NCBI RefSeq assembly: GCF_018024475.1
Contig: NZ_CP054393.1
Span: 620,001-684,000 of the forward strand
DNA: 64,000 nt
Reading direction: 5' to 3'
Origin: Candidatus Phytoplasma luffae
GTDB taxonomy: Bacteria; Bacillota_I; Bacilli_A; Acholeplasmatales; Acholeplasmataceae
Shown here one piece after another: positions 9,308 through 17,832 of the stretch. Both the position numbers and the translations under genes were made by a program. Below the pieces are notes generated by a model. That model saw only the letters and a program-made list of their open reading frames with translations. It was not told the DNA's origin and made no database searches. Every line of letters begins with the position of its first letter. Position 1 is the first letter of the stretch.

Positions 9308-9457
9308 TTATTTTATATAATGTATTTTTAGTTAACGGCGACATATAAATTAGATGAAATTAGGTTTTTATATTCATAATTATATTTTTTTTAACCTCAT
9401 TAAAAGAATAATTTAAAACATCTCCTGTTGTTTTGTCTTTATCTTGAATTCTATTTT

Positions 9458-9910
9458 TTAAATATTGATTTTAGTAAACTTTGTGAATAATTTGTTTATT
9501 TCTTCTTTTACATGAGATTCATAATCTGAATATTTACTTTTGCCGCCGTCATCGTTGAATAAAATTTTTTCTGAAGCGCGTCCACTAAGATTAATGATGA
9601 CTTCATCTAAATAATCTTTTTCTTCCATGTCATTATCATGTTTACGCAAATAACCAGTATATCTGTCTATATTATTATTTTGTTTTTGGATACTTATAGA
9701 ATGAAGTTGTCTACCTAAAATACAAGCTGATAATACATGTCCTGATTCATGACAAGTTGTTTTGAATTTCTCTTCTTCCAGATTATTAATTTTATTAAGG
9801 TCTTTTCTTGATTTAAAAAGAGGAATAACAAAAAAATAAACAATGATAATGCTAATTATCAAAAATATAACACTTAATAAAAAAATTTTATTTTTTAATA
9901 ATTCGGATAT
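9458..9910 (-). CDS. Orphan membrane-anchored M41 (FtsH-type) peptidase, apparent AUA start
   Basis: The protein has one N-terminal membrane segment, then a zinc-protease core with HESGH (H54-H58 in the 150-residue form), a membrane-peptidase middle part (YTGYLRKHDNDMEE, INLSGRASEKILF) and SKYSDYESH, whose Asp corresponds to the third FtsH zinc ligand. There is no AAA+ domain. A strong AAGGGAGG site (9925-9918) is followed after 7 bases by ATA at 9910, in frame. The first conventional start is TTG at 9862, inside the membrane segment. It resembles the peptidase at 54819-55403. FtsH M41 domains are longer at the C-terminus, so activity is uncertain. Confidence 0.7.
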   Translation of the reverse strand: MSELLKNKIFLLSVIFLIISIIIVYFFVIPLFKSRKDLNKINNLEEEKFKTTCHESGHVLSACILGRQLHSISIQKQNNNIDRYTGYLRKHDNDMEEKDYLDEVIINLSGRASEKILFNDDGGKSKYSDYESHVKEEINKLFTKFTKINI

Positions 9911-10334
9911 ATATAATCCTCCCTTAAATCATTCTTTGAATTTTTTGAATAAGTTTTGTTGATAATAATAATTTTATAAATAAAAAACTACTATTAAGAA
10001 CAATGATATATAAAAAGTTTATTTTTTATATAATTCAATTTTTAATGAAGATTAATTTTTTATTTTCTATTTTTTTGTCGATATGATTTGTTTTATTTAT
10101 AAAAATAAATTTAATTATTTAATTTATATTTGTTCTATTTGTTTTTTCAATTTTTTATGCTATATTTTTGCTAAAATAATTAATCATTTTATTATAAGTA
10201 AATATATTATTTAAATTATTTTTCATTAATTCAATCATTTTATCAAATAAATATCTTTTAAATCATAAAAAAAACAATTAGTTAAGTTTATATTAGGCTT
10301 TTGTGTACGTAAAAAAAAACCTAAAAAATTAATT
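9911..10334. other. Non-coding A/T-rich gap
   Basis: About 420 bases between the orphan peptidase and the broken ATPase hold only the peptidase ribosome site at 9917-9925 and short A/T repeats. I find no open frame longer than about 30 codons and no RNA gene. Confidence 0.5.
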
Positions 10335-11611
10335 TTAGATGATAATATTTTTTCTAAATATAAACTTTTTTTTTAAATTTTGTAATTGACGATTATCAAA
10401 TTCATTTTTTGACCATTTACATTCAAAAATAGATAATTCATTTTGTTTTTTTAAAACAATATCGATTTCTAATTCTGAATTTTCTGGAGATGAAATTTTA
10501 GAAGGTTTTTCCCCCAATATCTACCTATTTCAGTTAAATCATTTAAATGGTAATATTGTAAAAAAAATATTGACATATTTTTTCAAATTCAAAAGAGACA
10601 AATTCATTTAAATATTTTTCTATTATCTTTTTATAAAAATTATTCCCTGACATAATAGTTTTTTGTGTTTTATGAACTTCAATAAAACGAAAGGAAAAAT
10701 TAAAAAATTGATCTTTGATAAAATAAAGAGTTTTTTTATATTTTTTTTACCAAAACAAATATCTTTTTCTACAATATCTAATTTTTGTAATATATCTAAG
10801 TATTTTGTAGTAGTTCCTGTGTGATTAATTCCAGCTTTATGAGTGATATCATTAATTCGAGTATTACCGCCTGCAATTACTTTTAAAATTTTAAGATAAT
10901 TATCCACACTTCTTAATTCTTGAGCTAAAAAAAGCGATTTCATCTTCAAAAATAGCTCCATCATCTAAAACTAAATCAATAATATTTTGTTTAACACTTT
11001 TGCTATCTTTTATTCTATTTAAATAAAAAGGCAATCCTCCAAAAATAGCGTATAATCTGATTTTATCTTCTAAAGAGGATTTTGGATAAAATAAAGATGA
11101 TTCGTAGTAATCAAAAGGTTTTAATTTAATTTTGAAAGTGTTTCTTCCATAAAGTGGTTTATTATAAACAATCATATCTTCGATCATCCCTACATAACTA
11201 CCTGATAAAATTAATTTAATAGTAGTTTTTTCTAAATGTTGATCGATAATATTTTGTAAAATAGACAAAATATTAGAATTATTTTTTAATAAATAAGAAA
11301 ATGTATCAATTATCAAAATAATAGTTTGTTTTTTGTTTTTTTTAACTAAATATAAAAAAAAGATCTTCGTAACTTTCAAATATAATAGGTTCTTAAAAAT
11401 AATGAGCTATTATTTTACTTAATTGTTTTAAATTGTTCCTTAGACCACTTTCATCAGCTACAAAATAAATAGCAGGAAATAACTTACAAATTTCTTTTAA
11501 TAATTTAGTTTTTCCCACTCTTCTTCGACCATAAAGTAAACCAAATTCAAAATTATTAGATTTTATTTTGTTTTTAAAAATATTTAATTCTTTTTTTCTT
11601 CCTATAAACAT
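10335..11611 (-). pseudogene. Broken DUF234-type (archaeal-ATPase family) ATPase
   Basis: Four minus-strand fragments in different frames line up as one former gene of about 420 codons. From N to C: FIGRKKEL with Walker A GRRRVGKT (11611-11393); a Walker B-like IILIIDTFSYLL, where the usual acidic residue after D is lost, then LSGSYVGMIEDM and FGGLPFYL (11379-10900); a winged-helix part, INDITHKAGINHTGTTTKYLDIL (from about 10950); and a PD-(D/E)XK-like end, ELDIVLKK and FECKWSK (10517-10335). Intact members are STAND-like ATPases with a DUF234 nuclease-like tail, often multicopy in phytoplasmas. Several frameshifts make this copy dead. Confidence 0.85.
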
Positions 11612-11875
11612 AATAAATCCCTTTATAAAATTATCTTTAAATAAACTATCTTATAAATAATATACATTATAATAAATAATATTTTTTTCTCTTTATTTTT
11701 TTAATATTAAATATTTTTAAATGAATTTTTATTTTTTTTTATATAATTATGTTTAATAGTGTTCAAATTTAATTGAATCACTATTGGGTTTATTTAATTT
11801 GTTGTTATCCGTTATTATTTTTTGTTATTAATAGTTTAATATTAAAAAATTAAAATAAGGTGGCAGATTCTTTTT

Positions 11876-12520
11876 ATGGTAAAAAAAACAAATATAAAAA
11901 AAAATAAATTAATATCATTAATATTTGTAATATTATTGATACTTTTATTATGTTTGTTAGTTTTTTATTTTTTTATTTCTGAAAAAAAAGATGTTAAAAA
12001 GGATGAATCAAATACAACTTCAATGGAATCAGATAATATTTTTGAATCGCAAACGGCTAATGAGGCTAATATATATCCAGAAGTGACATATAAATTGCCC
12101 AATGAGGTTAATTTTTTTAAAAAAATAAAATTAAATGATACAACAGAAAAAAATTATTATCAAATAAGTGATTTAGTTGGTAAACAAGAAGATGGTTTTC
12201 GAATGTATACAAAACATATTTTAAACATTCTGACAAAAAATCCAATAATTTTTTATTTAAAAAATGATGAATTAAAAACAGATTCTTCAATTAATTTATT
12301 GCAAGATTTATTTGTAGATAAAAACTTATATGAATACAAAAACAAACCTAATTTATATTTAAAAATAATAAAACAAAAAAGTTTATGGGGTGCCCAAACA
12401 AATATACAAGTTCAATTGTTATCTGAAAAAGAAATATTATTAGTTAATAATTATAGTGATCAAATTGCTAAGATGAATTTGGTAACAACGAATTTAACAT
12501 TATACAAAAACCGCAATTAA
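11876..12520 (+). CDS. Membrane-anchored protein of unknown function
   Basis: This 214-residue protein has a Lys-rich start (MVKKTNIKKNK), one strong hydrophobic segment (about residues 12-35) and an acidic Ser/Thr-rich linker (about 40-65). A globular domain without a recognised motif follows. The layout suggests an anchored protein with its domain outside the membrane. An AAGGTGG site precedes the ATG. It is a single gene between a dead ATPase and decayed DNA, closed by a hairpin at 12603-12630. The roughly 260 bases upstream carry no other gene. I do not recognise the family. Confidence 0.65.
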   Translation: MVKKTNIKKNKLISLIFVILLILLLCLLVFYFFISEKKDVKKDESNTTSMESDNIFESQTANEANIYPEVTYKLPNEVNFFKKIKLNDTTEKNYYQISDLVGKQEDGFRMYTKHILNILTKNPIIFYLKNDELKTDSSINLLQDLFVDKNLYEYKNKPNLYLKIIKQKSLWGAQTNIQVQLLSEKEILLVNNYSDQIAKMNLVTTNLTLYKNRN

Positions 12521-12602
12521 GATAAATAAAATTATTTTGTTATAAGTTCTAGATTTGTTTTTTATAAAAGTTTAGACAATTTTAATTTTTAAAATATTCT
12601 TT

Positions 12603-12630
12603 AAAAACAACTAATAAGTTAGTTTTTTTG
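12603..12630 (+). terminator. Terminator after the 11876 gene
   Basis: AACTAA and TTAGTT pair around TAAG, with an A-run before and a T-run after. A second, weaker hairpin of the AGACT..AT/AT..GAGT type lies at about 12647-12672. Confidence 0.55.
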
Positions 12631-13013
12631 TTTTTTTGATTAAAAGAAAAAAGACTTAATTTATTGAGTTTTTTTTGATATATTTTTAATTTTTTTGAGA
12701 TTCTTTTTACTTTTTATTTTTTTTAATAAATACAAAATTTTCAACCCCAGAAAGGTATTTTTTTACTTAAATATTTATTTTTTTATTTTTATAGAACTTA
12801 TATTTAGATAAGGGATTGTTTACTCCCATATTCAGCATTAGGCCTAAATATTTTTTATTTCGTTTGTGAAAAAACAACAAATTGATTTTTTTAGGGCGCT
12901 AAATGATGTAAATATATGGAGTTATTTCAGGAATATTATCATACAAGATAATTATTTAACCTAAAAAAACCAGCAAAATATACAGTGTGTTGAAAGTTAA
13001 AAACTTTTTTATT

Positions 13014-13040
13014 TTTTATTAATGTTATATAATAATAAAA
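13014..13040 (+). repeat. Repeated promoter-like segment, copy 1
   Basis: These 27 bases are identical to 16856-16882 and contain GTTATATAAT, a good -10 element. The roughly 25 bases before each copy are also similar (AGTGTG at their start). Copy 1 precedes the small gene at 13123. Confidence 0.6.
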
Positions 13041-13122
13041 GAATGAATTAAATTAATATAAATATTTCATTTCAAGATTATTTATTATAATATATATTTT
13101 TATTATTAAAAAAAGGTTGAAA

Positions 13123-13341
13123 ATGAAAAAACAAGTTAAAATACAAAAAATTAGAAGAATGTTACAAAAAGCTAATTTATTAACTTTAAAAATTGTTTTT
13201 TTAAAAAACCTTAATATTAAAACTAAATATATTTCTCAAGAAAATATTTTATTTGTAAACCCATTAGTAAAAAATTTAGTATTTCAAATTTTAAAAGAAA
13301 ATAAATATAATTTTAATGATAAAGAAAATGTTAAATATTGA
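13123..13341 (+). CDS. Small basic protein of unknown function
   Basis: This 72-residue Lys/Asn-rich protein starts at the ATG 7 bases after AAAGG. An upstream in-frame TTG at 13117 lies too close to that site. There is no membrane segment and no recognised motif. The N-terminus KKQVKIQKIRRMLQK is basic and helical and could bind nucleic acid, but that is a guess. A copy of the repeated promoter segment lies about 80 bases upstream. Coding status rests on the ribosome site and codon use typical of its neighbours. Confidence 0.45.
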   Translation: MKKQVKIQKIRRMLQKANLLTLKIVFLKNLNIKTKYISQENILFVNPLVKNLVFQILKENKYNFNDKENVKY

Positions 13342-13461
13342 ATTTATTTAATTTAAAAAAATACAAAAACATAAATGACACCCTGCCTCAAAAAGTATAG
13401 AAATCAAAATTAAACTTTTTAAAACAAACTATTAATTTCGTATTATTAGTTATAAAAATTA

Positions 13462-13500
13462 AACAAACCAAATCTTAAATTAAATAAGATTTGGTTTGTT
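13462..13500 (+). terminator. 16-bp hairpin inside dispersed repeat
   Basis: AACAAACCAAATCTTA pairs perfectly with TAAGATTTGGTTTGTT around a 7-base loop, followed by TTATAATT. The counterpart at about 48287-48329 is imperfect but clearly the same structure. Confidence 0.6.
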
Positions 13501-13544
13501 TTATAATTAAATCTTAAATTAAATTTTTAAACAAAAAAAGATAT

Positions 13545-13887
13545 TTAAAAAAATGTTTAGAAGATTTTATTTTTGATTTTAAAAAAATTATTCAATATTT
13601 AGAAGACGTTAACAATTTCAATATTATTTTAATTAAAAAAGAAACAATAACAAATTACAATCGAAAACTTAATAAATTTTTTTAATTACAAGAGCATTCA
13701 AAAATTAGAAACTTTTAGATTTGAAAACATAAAAGAACTGACAGAAAAAGAAACAAGAATCATTATCAAACTCTATATTAATTATTACAATAACTACAGA
13801 GAAATAAAATACAATAAATATTTAAAACCGAACACTTTTTTAAATAATTATTTTGAAAAAAATAATTATTTAAATTCTAATTTATAA
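13545..13887 (+). pseudogene. Decayed gene within dispersed repeat
   Basis: Two overlapping frames join into one former protein end: DFKKIIQYLEDVNNF up to NRKLNKFF and a stop near 13684, then in another frame NYKSIQKLETFRFENIKEL through INYYNNYREIKYNKYLKP to a TAA at 13885-13887. The ending resembles the C-terminus of an rve-type transposase (YNNYR..), but the match is short. There is no start codon. A more decayed copy lies near 48370-48450. Confidence 0.45.
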
Positions 13888-14420
13888 AAAAACATTAATT
13901 ATTTTTTAATTAAATATTTATGTTATAATAAATTGTCTTTGTTTTTTATTTTTTTTATTTCTACATGTTATAATAAAAACAAATAAGATTGATTTTTTAA
14001 AAAAATCTAATTTTAAATTAACTATAAAACGGTTTAGAACCGTAACATTTATTAAATTAAATCTAGAGTTATTTAAAAATTAATTAATAAAATTTTTTTA
14101 TTTTTATAATAATTATTCCTAGCTTCAGATAAAAGATGGTTATTTTATGATAAAAGAGATTTTATTTATCTTTTTAAATTTATATTTTTTTTACAATATC
14201 ATAATTTAATCAAATTTTTTTAATATATAGGATATCATAATTTTTCCTAAAATATAAAAATTGCAACAATAATAATAATTTTATTTATTGAATTTATTTT
14301 TTTATATTTACTTTTTTATTTAAAAATCTTTTGTTTAAAAAAATAAATAAATTTATAACTTTATGTATTTTAATTAATATCTTCATCTACTTAAATAAAT
14401 AACTTTAGTATCAAAAGGTA

Positions 14421-14450
14421 TTATTTGTTTTTTTTTTTTTTTGTTAAAAT
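14421..14450 (+). promoter_or_regulatory. Poly-T promoter of the 14508 gene
   Basis: A run of 15 T (14428-14442) sits directly before TGTTAAAAT, an extended -10 element (14442-14450). The run occupies the spacer position, so changes in its length would alter the distance to any -35 element. The duplicated gene downstream has the same arrangement with two extra bases. Confidence 0.5.
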
Positions 14451-14507
14451 TAAAGCGTTCTTATTTTTTTACATTCGATAATAAAAGAAAAGGAATTCAT
14501 TTTATAT

Positions 14508-15164
14508 ATGTATAATAATTACACCCCTCAACATCCTCAATACGAAAAATATAACCAACATATCCATGTTTATACAATTCCATATGAACCAGATGTAGCT
14601 GTTAAAATAGGTTGTGTTTTAATGATTATCTATGCATGTTTTTTAAGTATTTTTATCATTACAATGATAATAACTATTCCGTTAATTATTTTATATCAAG
14701 GAATATACCAAGGAAACAATCAGCCAAGCACTAAGACAATCGGTGGTATATTAGGTATTTTCTTAGGACTAATACCTGGTATTTTAATTTTAGTTGGTAA
14801 ATATGAACCAAAAGGATATAATCGAAATATTCCATTTAATCAAAATAATTTAAATAACCCATATAACCAAAGTAATAAATACAATCCAAATAACCCATAT
14901 AATCAAAATAATAATTATATTCAAAACAATCCAAATAATCAAAGTAATAATTATAATCCAAATAATTTGAATGTTCCAAACAATCCAAATATCCCAAAAA
15001 ATAAATACAATCCAAACAATCCATATAATCCAAGTAATGATTATAACTCAAACAATCTGTTTAACCAAAACAATCCTAATAACCCATATAACCAAAGTAA
15101 TAAATACAATCCAAACAATCCAAACAATCCAAACAATCCAAACAATCCAAACAATATAAAGTGA
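14508..15164 (+). CDS. Asn/Pro-rich repeat membrane protein (MYNN family, copy 1)
   Basis: This 218-residue protein starts MYNNYTPQHPQYEKY. It has two hydrophobic segments (about residues 38-65 and 80-98, ending GILILVGKYEPK) and a C-terminal tail from about residue 108 made of imperfect repeats such as NPYNQSNKYNPNN and a terminal NPNNPNN series. The low-complexity tail could expand or shrink by slippage. An AAAGGA site precedes the ATG and a strong terminator follows at 15258-15285. It is the intact member of a local family with a dead tandem copy (15514-16038) and a third member on the other strand (16197-16610). Function is unknown. Confidence 0.7.
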   Translation: MYNNYTPQHPQYEKYNQHIHVYTIPYEPDVAVKIGCVLMIIYACFLSIFIITMIITIPLIILYQGIYQGNNQPSTKTIGGILGIFLGLIPGILILVGKYEPKGYNRNIPFNQNNLNNPYNQSNKYNPNNPYNQNNNYIQNNPNNQSNNYNPNNLNVPNNPNIPKNKYNPNNPYNPSNDYNSNNLFNQNNPNNPYNQSNKYNPNNPNNPNNPNNPNNIK

Positions 15165-15257
15165 ATTTAATGTTAAAAAATGATGAAATTTGTAAACCCC
15201 ATCATAATCCTCATATAGGAAATAAAATCTAAAAAATTAAAATCTATAATAAATAAT

Positions 15258-15285
15258 AAAAAGACTCAATTTATTGAGTCTTTTT
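15258..15285 (+). terminator. Terminator, MYNN copy 1
   Basis: AAAAAGACTCAAT pairs perfectly with ATTGAGTCTTTTT around two T. The T-run forms the tail. The identical structure recurs at 16130-16157. Confidence 0.85.
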
Positions 15286-15390
15286 ATTATTTTATATTTT
15301 AAATATTATTAAAAAATACATAAATACATAAATTTATGTATTTTAATTAATATCTTTATCTACTTAAATAAATAACTTTAGCATCAAAAG

Positions 15391-15425
15391 TTATTATTTG
15401 TCTTTTTTTTTTTTTTTGTTAAAAT
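15391..15425 (+). promoter_or_regulatory. Poly-T promoter of the dead duplicate
   Basis: TTTG, TC, 15 T (15403-15417), then TGTTAAAAT. It is the duplicate of the 14421 promoter and two bases longer between the flanking G residues. The whole 15165-15513 gap otherwise holds only the copy 1 terminator and duplicated flanking DNA. Confidence 0.45.
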
Positions 15426-15513
15426 TAAGATAAACTTAATATGTTTTCTAGAAAATTATAATATGTTAAGTTTCTCTTAATTTAATAATAAAAAAAGGAA
15501 TATATTTTATATA

Positions 15514-16038
15514 TGTATAATAATTATCAAAATAAGAATAATTTTTATAATTTTACACCCTCTAAAACAATTGAATATGAAGCAGATAATTGTGTGAAAG
15601 CTGGGTTTGTATAGTCGGTATTATTAGTCATGTATTATCTTTAATTAAATTATCTTTAATTTTAGCCGGAATACAAAGTTTTACCGGAATACAACATTTG
15701 CCAAATTTTTTAATTTTATTAATTTCTTTTATTAAAATAATATCTTTAATATCACTTGTATTATCAATTATTTTATTAATTTTATTTATTAGAATTTTTA
15801 AAGGGCAAGCGTTACCAACTACAAAAATGGTTATCGGAATAATATTGTGTTCATTTGGCGCATTCAATATAATGATTTTAGGTTTAAATGTAGGATTTTT
15901 AAAATTAATTGTAGGAATTTTAATTTTAGTTGGAAAATAAGAACTAAAAAGATAGAATCCCAATAATCTAAATATTAAATACAATTTAAAACAACCCATT
16001 TAACCAAAGTAATAATTATAACCCAAAACAAAGTTAAT
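15514..16038 (+). pseudogene. Broken MYNN-family copy 2
   Basis: The frame opens MYNNYQNKNNFYNFTPS, reaches CVKAGFV and stops at 15613. The rest continues in another frame (VGIISHVLSLIKL to GILILVGK, stop near 15940), so about one base has been lost or gained near 15605-15612. After the stop, the remains of the Asn/Pro tail (AATCCCAATAATC.., AACCAAAGTAATAA..) persist to about 16038 with several stops. Both sides match the flanks of copy 1, so it arose by tandem duplication of about 0.9 kb and then decayed. Confidence 0.8.
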
Positions 16039-16129
16039 TTAATGTTAAAAAATTATGAAATTTGTAAACTTCATTACAATCTTCATATAGGTAATAAAAT
16101 ATAAAAAATTAAAATCTATAATAAATAAT

Positions 16130-16157
16130 AAAAAGACTCAATTTATTGAGTCTTTTT
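16130..16157. terminator. Shared terminator of convergent MYNN genes
   Basis: Same 13-bp stem as 15258-15285, with A-run and T-run on the two sides. It can serve both the dead plus copy and the minus gene at 16197. Confidence 0.8.
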
Positions 16158-16196
16158 ATTATTTATTATATTAATATTATTTAAAAATCTTTTTTA

Positions 16197-16610
16197 TTAT
16201 ATGCTTTTGGATACTTTTGGTTCGTATTTTCCAGCTAAAATTAAAATTCCTACAAAGCCACCACCAAGACAACAAAACATTCCGATAACCATTTTTGTAG
16301 TTGGTGATGCTTGTCCTTTAAAAATTCTAATAAATAAAATTAATAAAGTAATCGATAATGCAAGAAATATTAATAATAATATATTAAAACCTATTGATAT
16401 CTCTTTTATATTTATAAAAAATTCCTGTTCTGTCATAAAGTTTGATATAATAAGAGATGAAAATAATAAAATTGAAGATAATATACAACCAATTATCCCA
16501 AATACACAACCAGTTTTCACAAAACCATCTGCTTTATATAAAGCATTTGAAGGAAATTTTGATCTATTATTATAGTTCGGTTTATTTTTATATTGGTTAT
16601 TGTTATACAT
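16197..16610 (-). CDS. MYNN-family membrane protein, copy 3
   Basis: This 137-residue protein starts MYNNNQYKNKPNYNNRSK. The membrane part (FVKTGCVFGIIGCILSS, RIFKGQASPTTKMVIGMF, GILILAGKYEPKVSKSI) matches the dead copy 2 closely (RIFKGQALPTTKMVIG). It lacks the long Asn/Pro tail of copy 1. Two to four hydrophobic segments suggest a small integral membrane protein. Orientation is opposite to the other copies, so an inversion or separate insertion occurred. Function is unknown. The repeated VGKYEPK ending defines the family here. Confidence 0.65.
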   Translation of the reverse strand: MYNNNQYKNKPNYNNRSKFPSNALYKADGFVKTGCVFGIIGCILSSILLFSSLIISNFMTEQEFFINIKEISIGFNILLLIFLALSITLLILFIRIFKGQASPTTKMVIGMFCCLGGGFVGILILAGKYEPKVSKSI

Positions 16611-16855
16611 ATATTAAAAATTCCTTTTTATTATTAATTTTTTAAAAATAATAAATATATTTTTCAGAAAAATATATATATTATTTTATCAAAAAAACAA
16701 AAAAAACGCAAATAATATACTTTTATATTAACCCATTTATAAACATTTATTTTCTTTTAAAAAGAAAATTATATGGCTAAATATAAAATATAAATAATAT
16801 ATACTTGAATAACAAAGATATTTTAGTGTGCTAAAATTTTAGAAACTTGTTACTC

Positions 16856-16882
16856 TTTTATTAATGTTATATAATAATAAAA
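16856..16882 (+). repeat. Repeated promoter-like segment, copy 2
   Basis: Identical over 27 bases to 13014-13040, including GTTATATAAT. The following 150 bases have no clear gene, so this may be the promoter of a lost gene. Confidence 0.6.
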
Positions 16883-17069
16883 AAAAGATAAACATATAAT
16901 AAAGAAAAACAATCAAAAAATAAATATTTTTTTCTCTTTGAACGAAATAAAACAATATATGTTCTGAATTTTTTAGAAAAAAAAGAATAAATTCACAAGA
17001 ATATTTATTTAAAAAATGACATTAAACAAAAAGAATATTTTATGAAATAATTATTTGATTGTTTAAAAT

Positions 17070-17096
17070 AAAAAGACTATCAAATATAGTCTTTTT
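17070..17096. terminator. Terminator downstream of the S-component gene
   Basis: AAAAAGACTAT and ATAGTCTTTTT pair around CAAAT, with A- and T-runs at both ends, so it can work on both strands. It follows the end of the minus-strand rplU-to-S-component run. Confidence 0.8.
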
Positions 17097-17131
17097 ATTT
17101 TAATATTGTAATTAAATTAAATAAAATATTT

Positions 17132-17812
17132 CTAAAATAATGATAAAATTTGTTCTTTAATTTTTATATATAAAAAAGTAATTAAAAAAGATAATGCGAA
17201 AATAGTAAAAAATTTAATAAGCAAAACAAATCGAATAATTGTTTCAAACATGTTACTTTCTGTTTTAATAGAAGGAAAGAAAAAAATTTTTTTAATTCTT
17301 TCTATGAATGATACAAAATTAAAATTATTTTTCAATATATCAGCAAAATTTCTATCAAACCCCCAATAAACAATAGGAACATGAAAAAGAAAAAAATGAC
17401 AAATAAAAATAATTAAGATATATATATAAATTTTAAAAAAAGAACGTTCTTCTTTTTTTAAGAAAAAACTAGGTAAAATACCCCAACAAAAAGCGTAAGT
17501 GCAACCTAAAATAGGGTTATACAATCTGAATTTATAATTAAAAAATATTGAAATAAAATCTATTAAAAATGTTCCTATAAAAGCGATAAATCTATTCGAA
17601 TACAAATGAATAAAAAGCAAAGGAATAAAACTGAAAAATTCCACGAAAAAAAATATTTTCAAAAATTCTAAATTAAGAAAACTAGTGTTTGCTAAATGTA
17701 ATGAACAAAACTTTATTATAAAAGACAAAGATAATAAATTAGATATTAAAACAATTTTTTTTAAAATAGTTGATCTTTTATTAAGGTTATTACTTTCGTA
17801 AATATTAAACAT
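17132..17812 (-). CDS. Putative ECF transporter S component
   Basis: This 226-residue protein has about six hydrophobic helices and few charged residues, with a long loop near 155-185. The block IAFIGTFLIDFISIFF followed by GCTYAFCWGILPSFFL resembles the substrate-binding units of energy-coupling-factor vitamin transporters, where a small membrane protein recognises the substrate and shares a common ATPase module. The substrate cannot be read from the sequence. Folate or another vitamin would be typical. It begins 20 bases after obgE on the same strand and is probably the last gene of the rplU operon. Another small membrane protein family is possible. Confidence 0.5.
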   Translation of the reverse strand: MFNIYESNNLNKRSTILKKIVLISNLLSLSFIIKFCSLHLANTSFLNLEFLKIFFFVEFFSFIPLLFIHLYSNRFIAFIGTFLIDFISIFFNYKFRLYNPILGCTYAFCWGILPSFFLKKEERSFFKIYIYILIIFICHFFLFHVPIVYWGFDRNFADILKNNFNFVSFIERIKKIFFFPSIKTESNMFETIIRFVLLIKFFTIFALSFLITFLYIKIKEQILSLF

Positions 17813-17832
17813 ATAATTATTGAACTAAATTC

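Larger units (their letters stand above)
12521..13122. other. Gene-poor gap with a decayed minus-strand frame
   Basis: This 600-base gap carries two hairpins near 12603-12670 and a promoter-like repeat at 13014-13040. A minus frame from about 12893 to a TAA at 12767 reads HKRNKKYLGLMLNMGVNNPL, which looks like a piece of a real protein of unknown family. No intact gene is present. Confidence 0.4.
13378..14050 (+). repeat. Degenerate dispersed repeat, copy 1 (fullest)
   Basis: This stretch is the best-kept of three related copies (others at 48207-48705 and 63590-63750). Shared landmarks in order: TTAATTTCGTATTATTAG near the left; a hairpin around AATCTTA..AAGATTTGG; a decayed frame; a -10-like TTATAAT; and a right end with AAATAAGATT, TCTAATTTTAAA and TATAAAACGGTT. 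At 14028-14042 ACGGTTTAGAACCGT is palindromic, and the other copies have lost this symmetry. It is probably an old transposable element. The rest of 13342-14507 shows no intact gene. Confidence 0.6.
16611..17131. other. Non-coding gap with repeated promoter segment
   Basis: About 520 bases without an open frame of note. It holds the second copy of the 27-base promoter-like repeat (16856-16882) with nothing intact behind it, and the convergent terminator at 17070-17096. Confidence 0.5.

Noticed and set aside
12740-12960. Structured RNA gene (tmRNA, SRP RNA or RNase P RNA)
   Set aside because: The locally higher GC was checked for conserved cores of these RNAs and none was found. A decayed protein fragment on the minus strand explains part of it.
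14836-15051. Minus-strand frame rich in Tyr/Asp/Leu opposite the 14508 gene
   Set aside because: It mirrors the Asn/Pro repeats of the real gene and has no ribosome site.
16201-16575. Plus-strand frame opposite the 16197 gene
   Set aside because: The minus-strand protein matches the MYNN family and has a ribosome site. The plus frame is its shadow.
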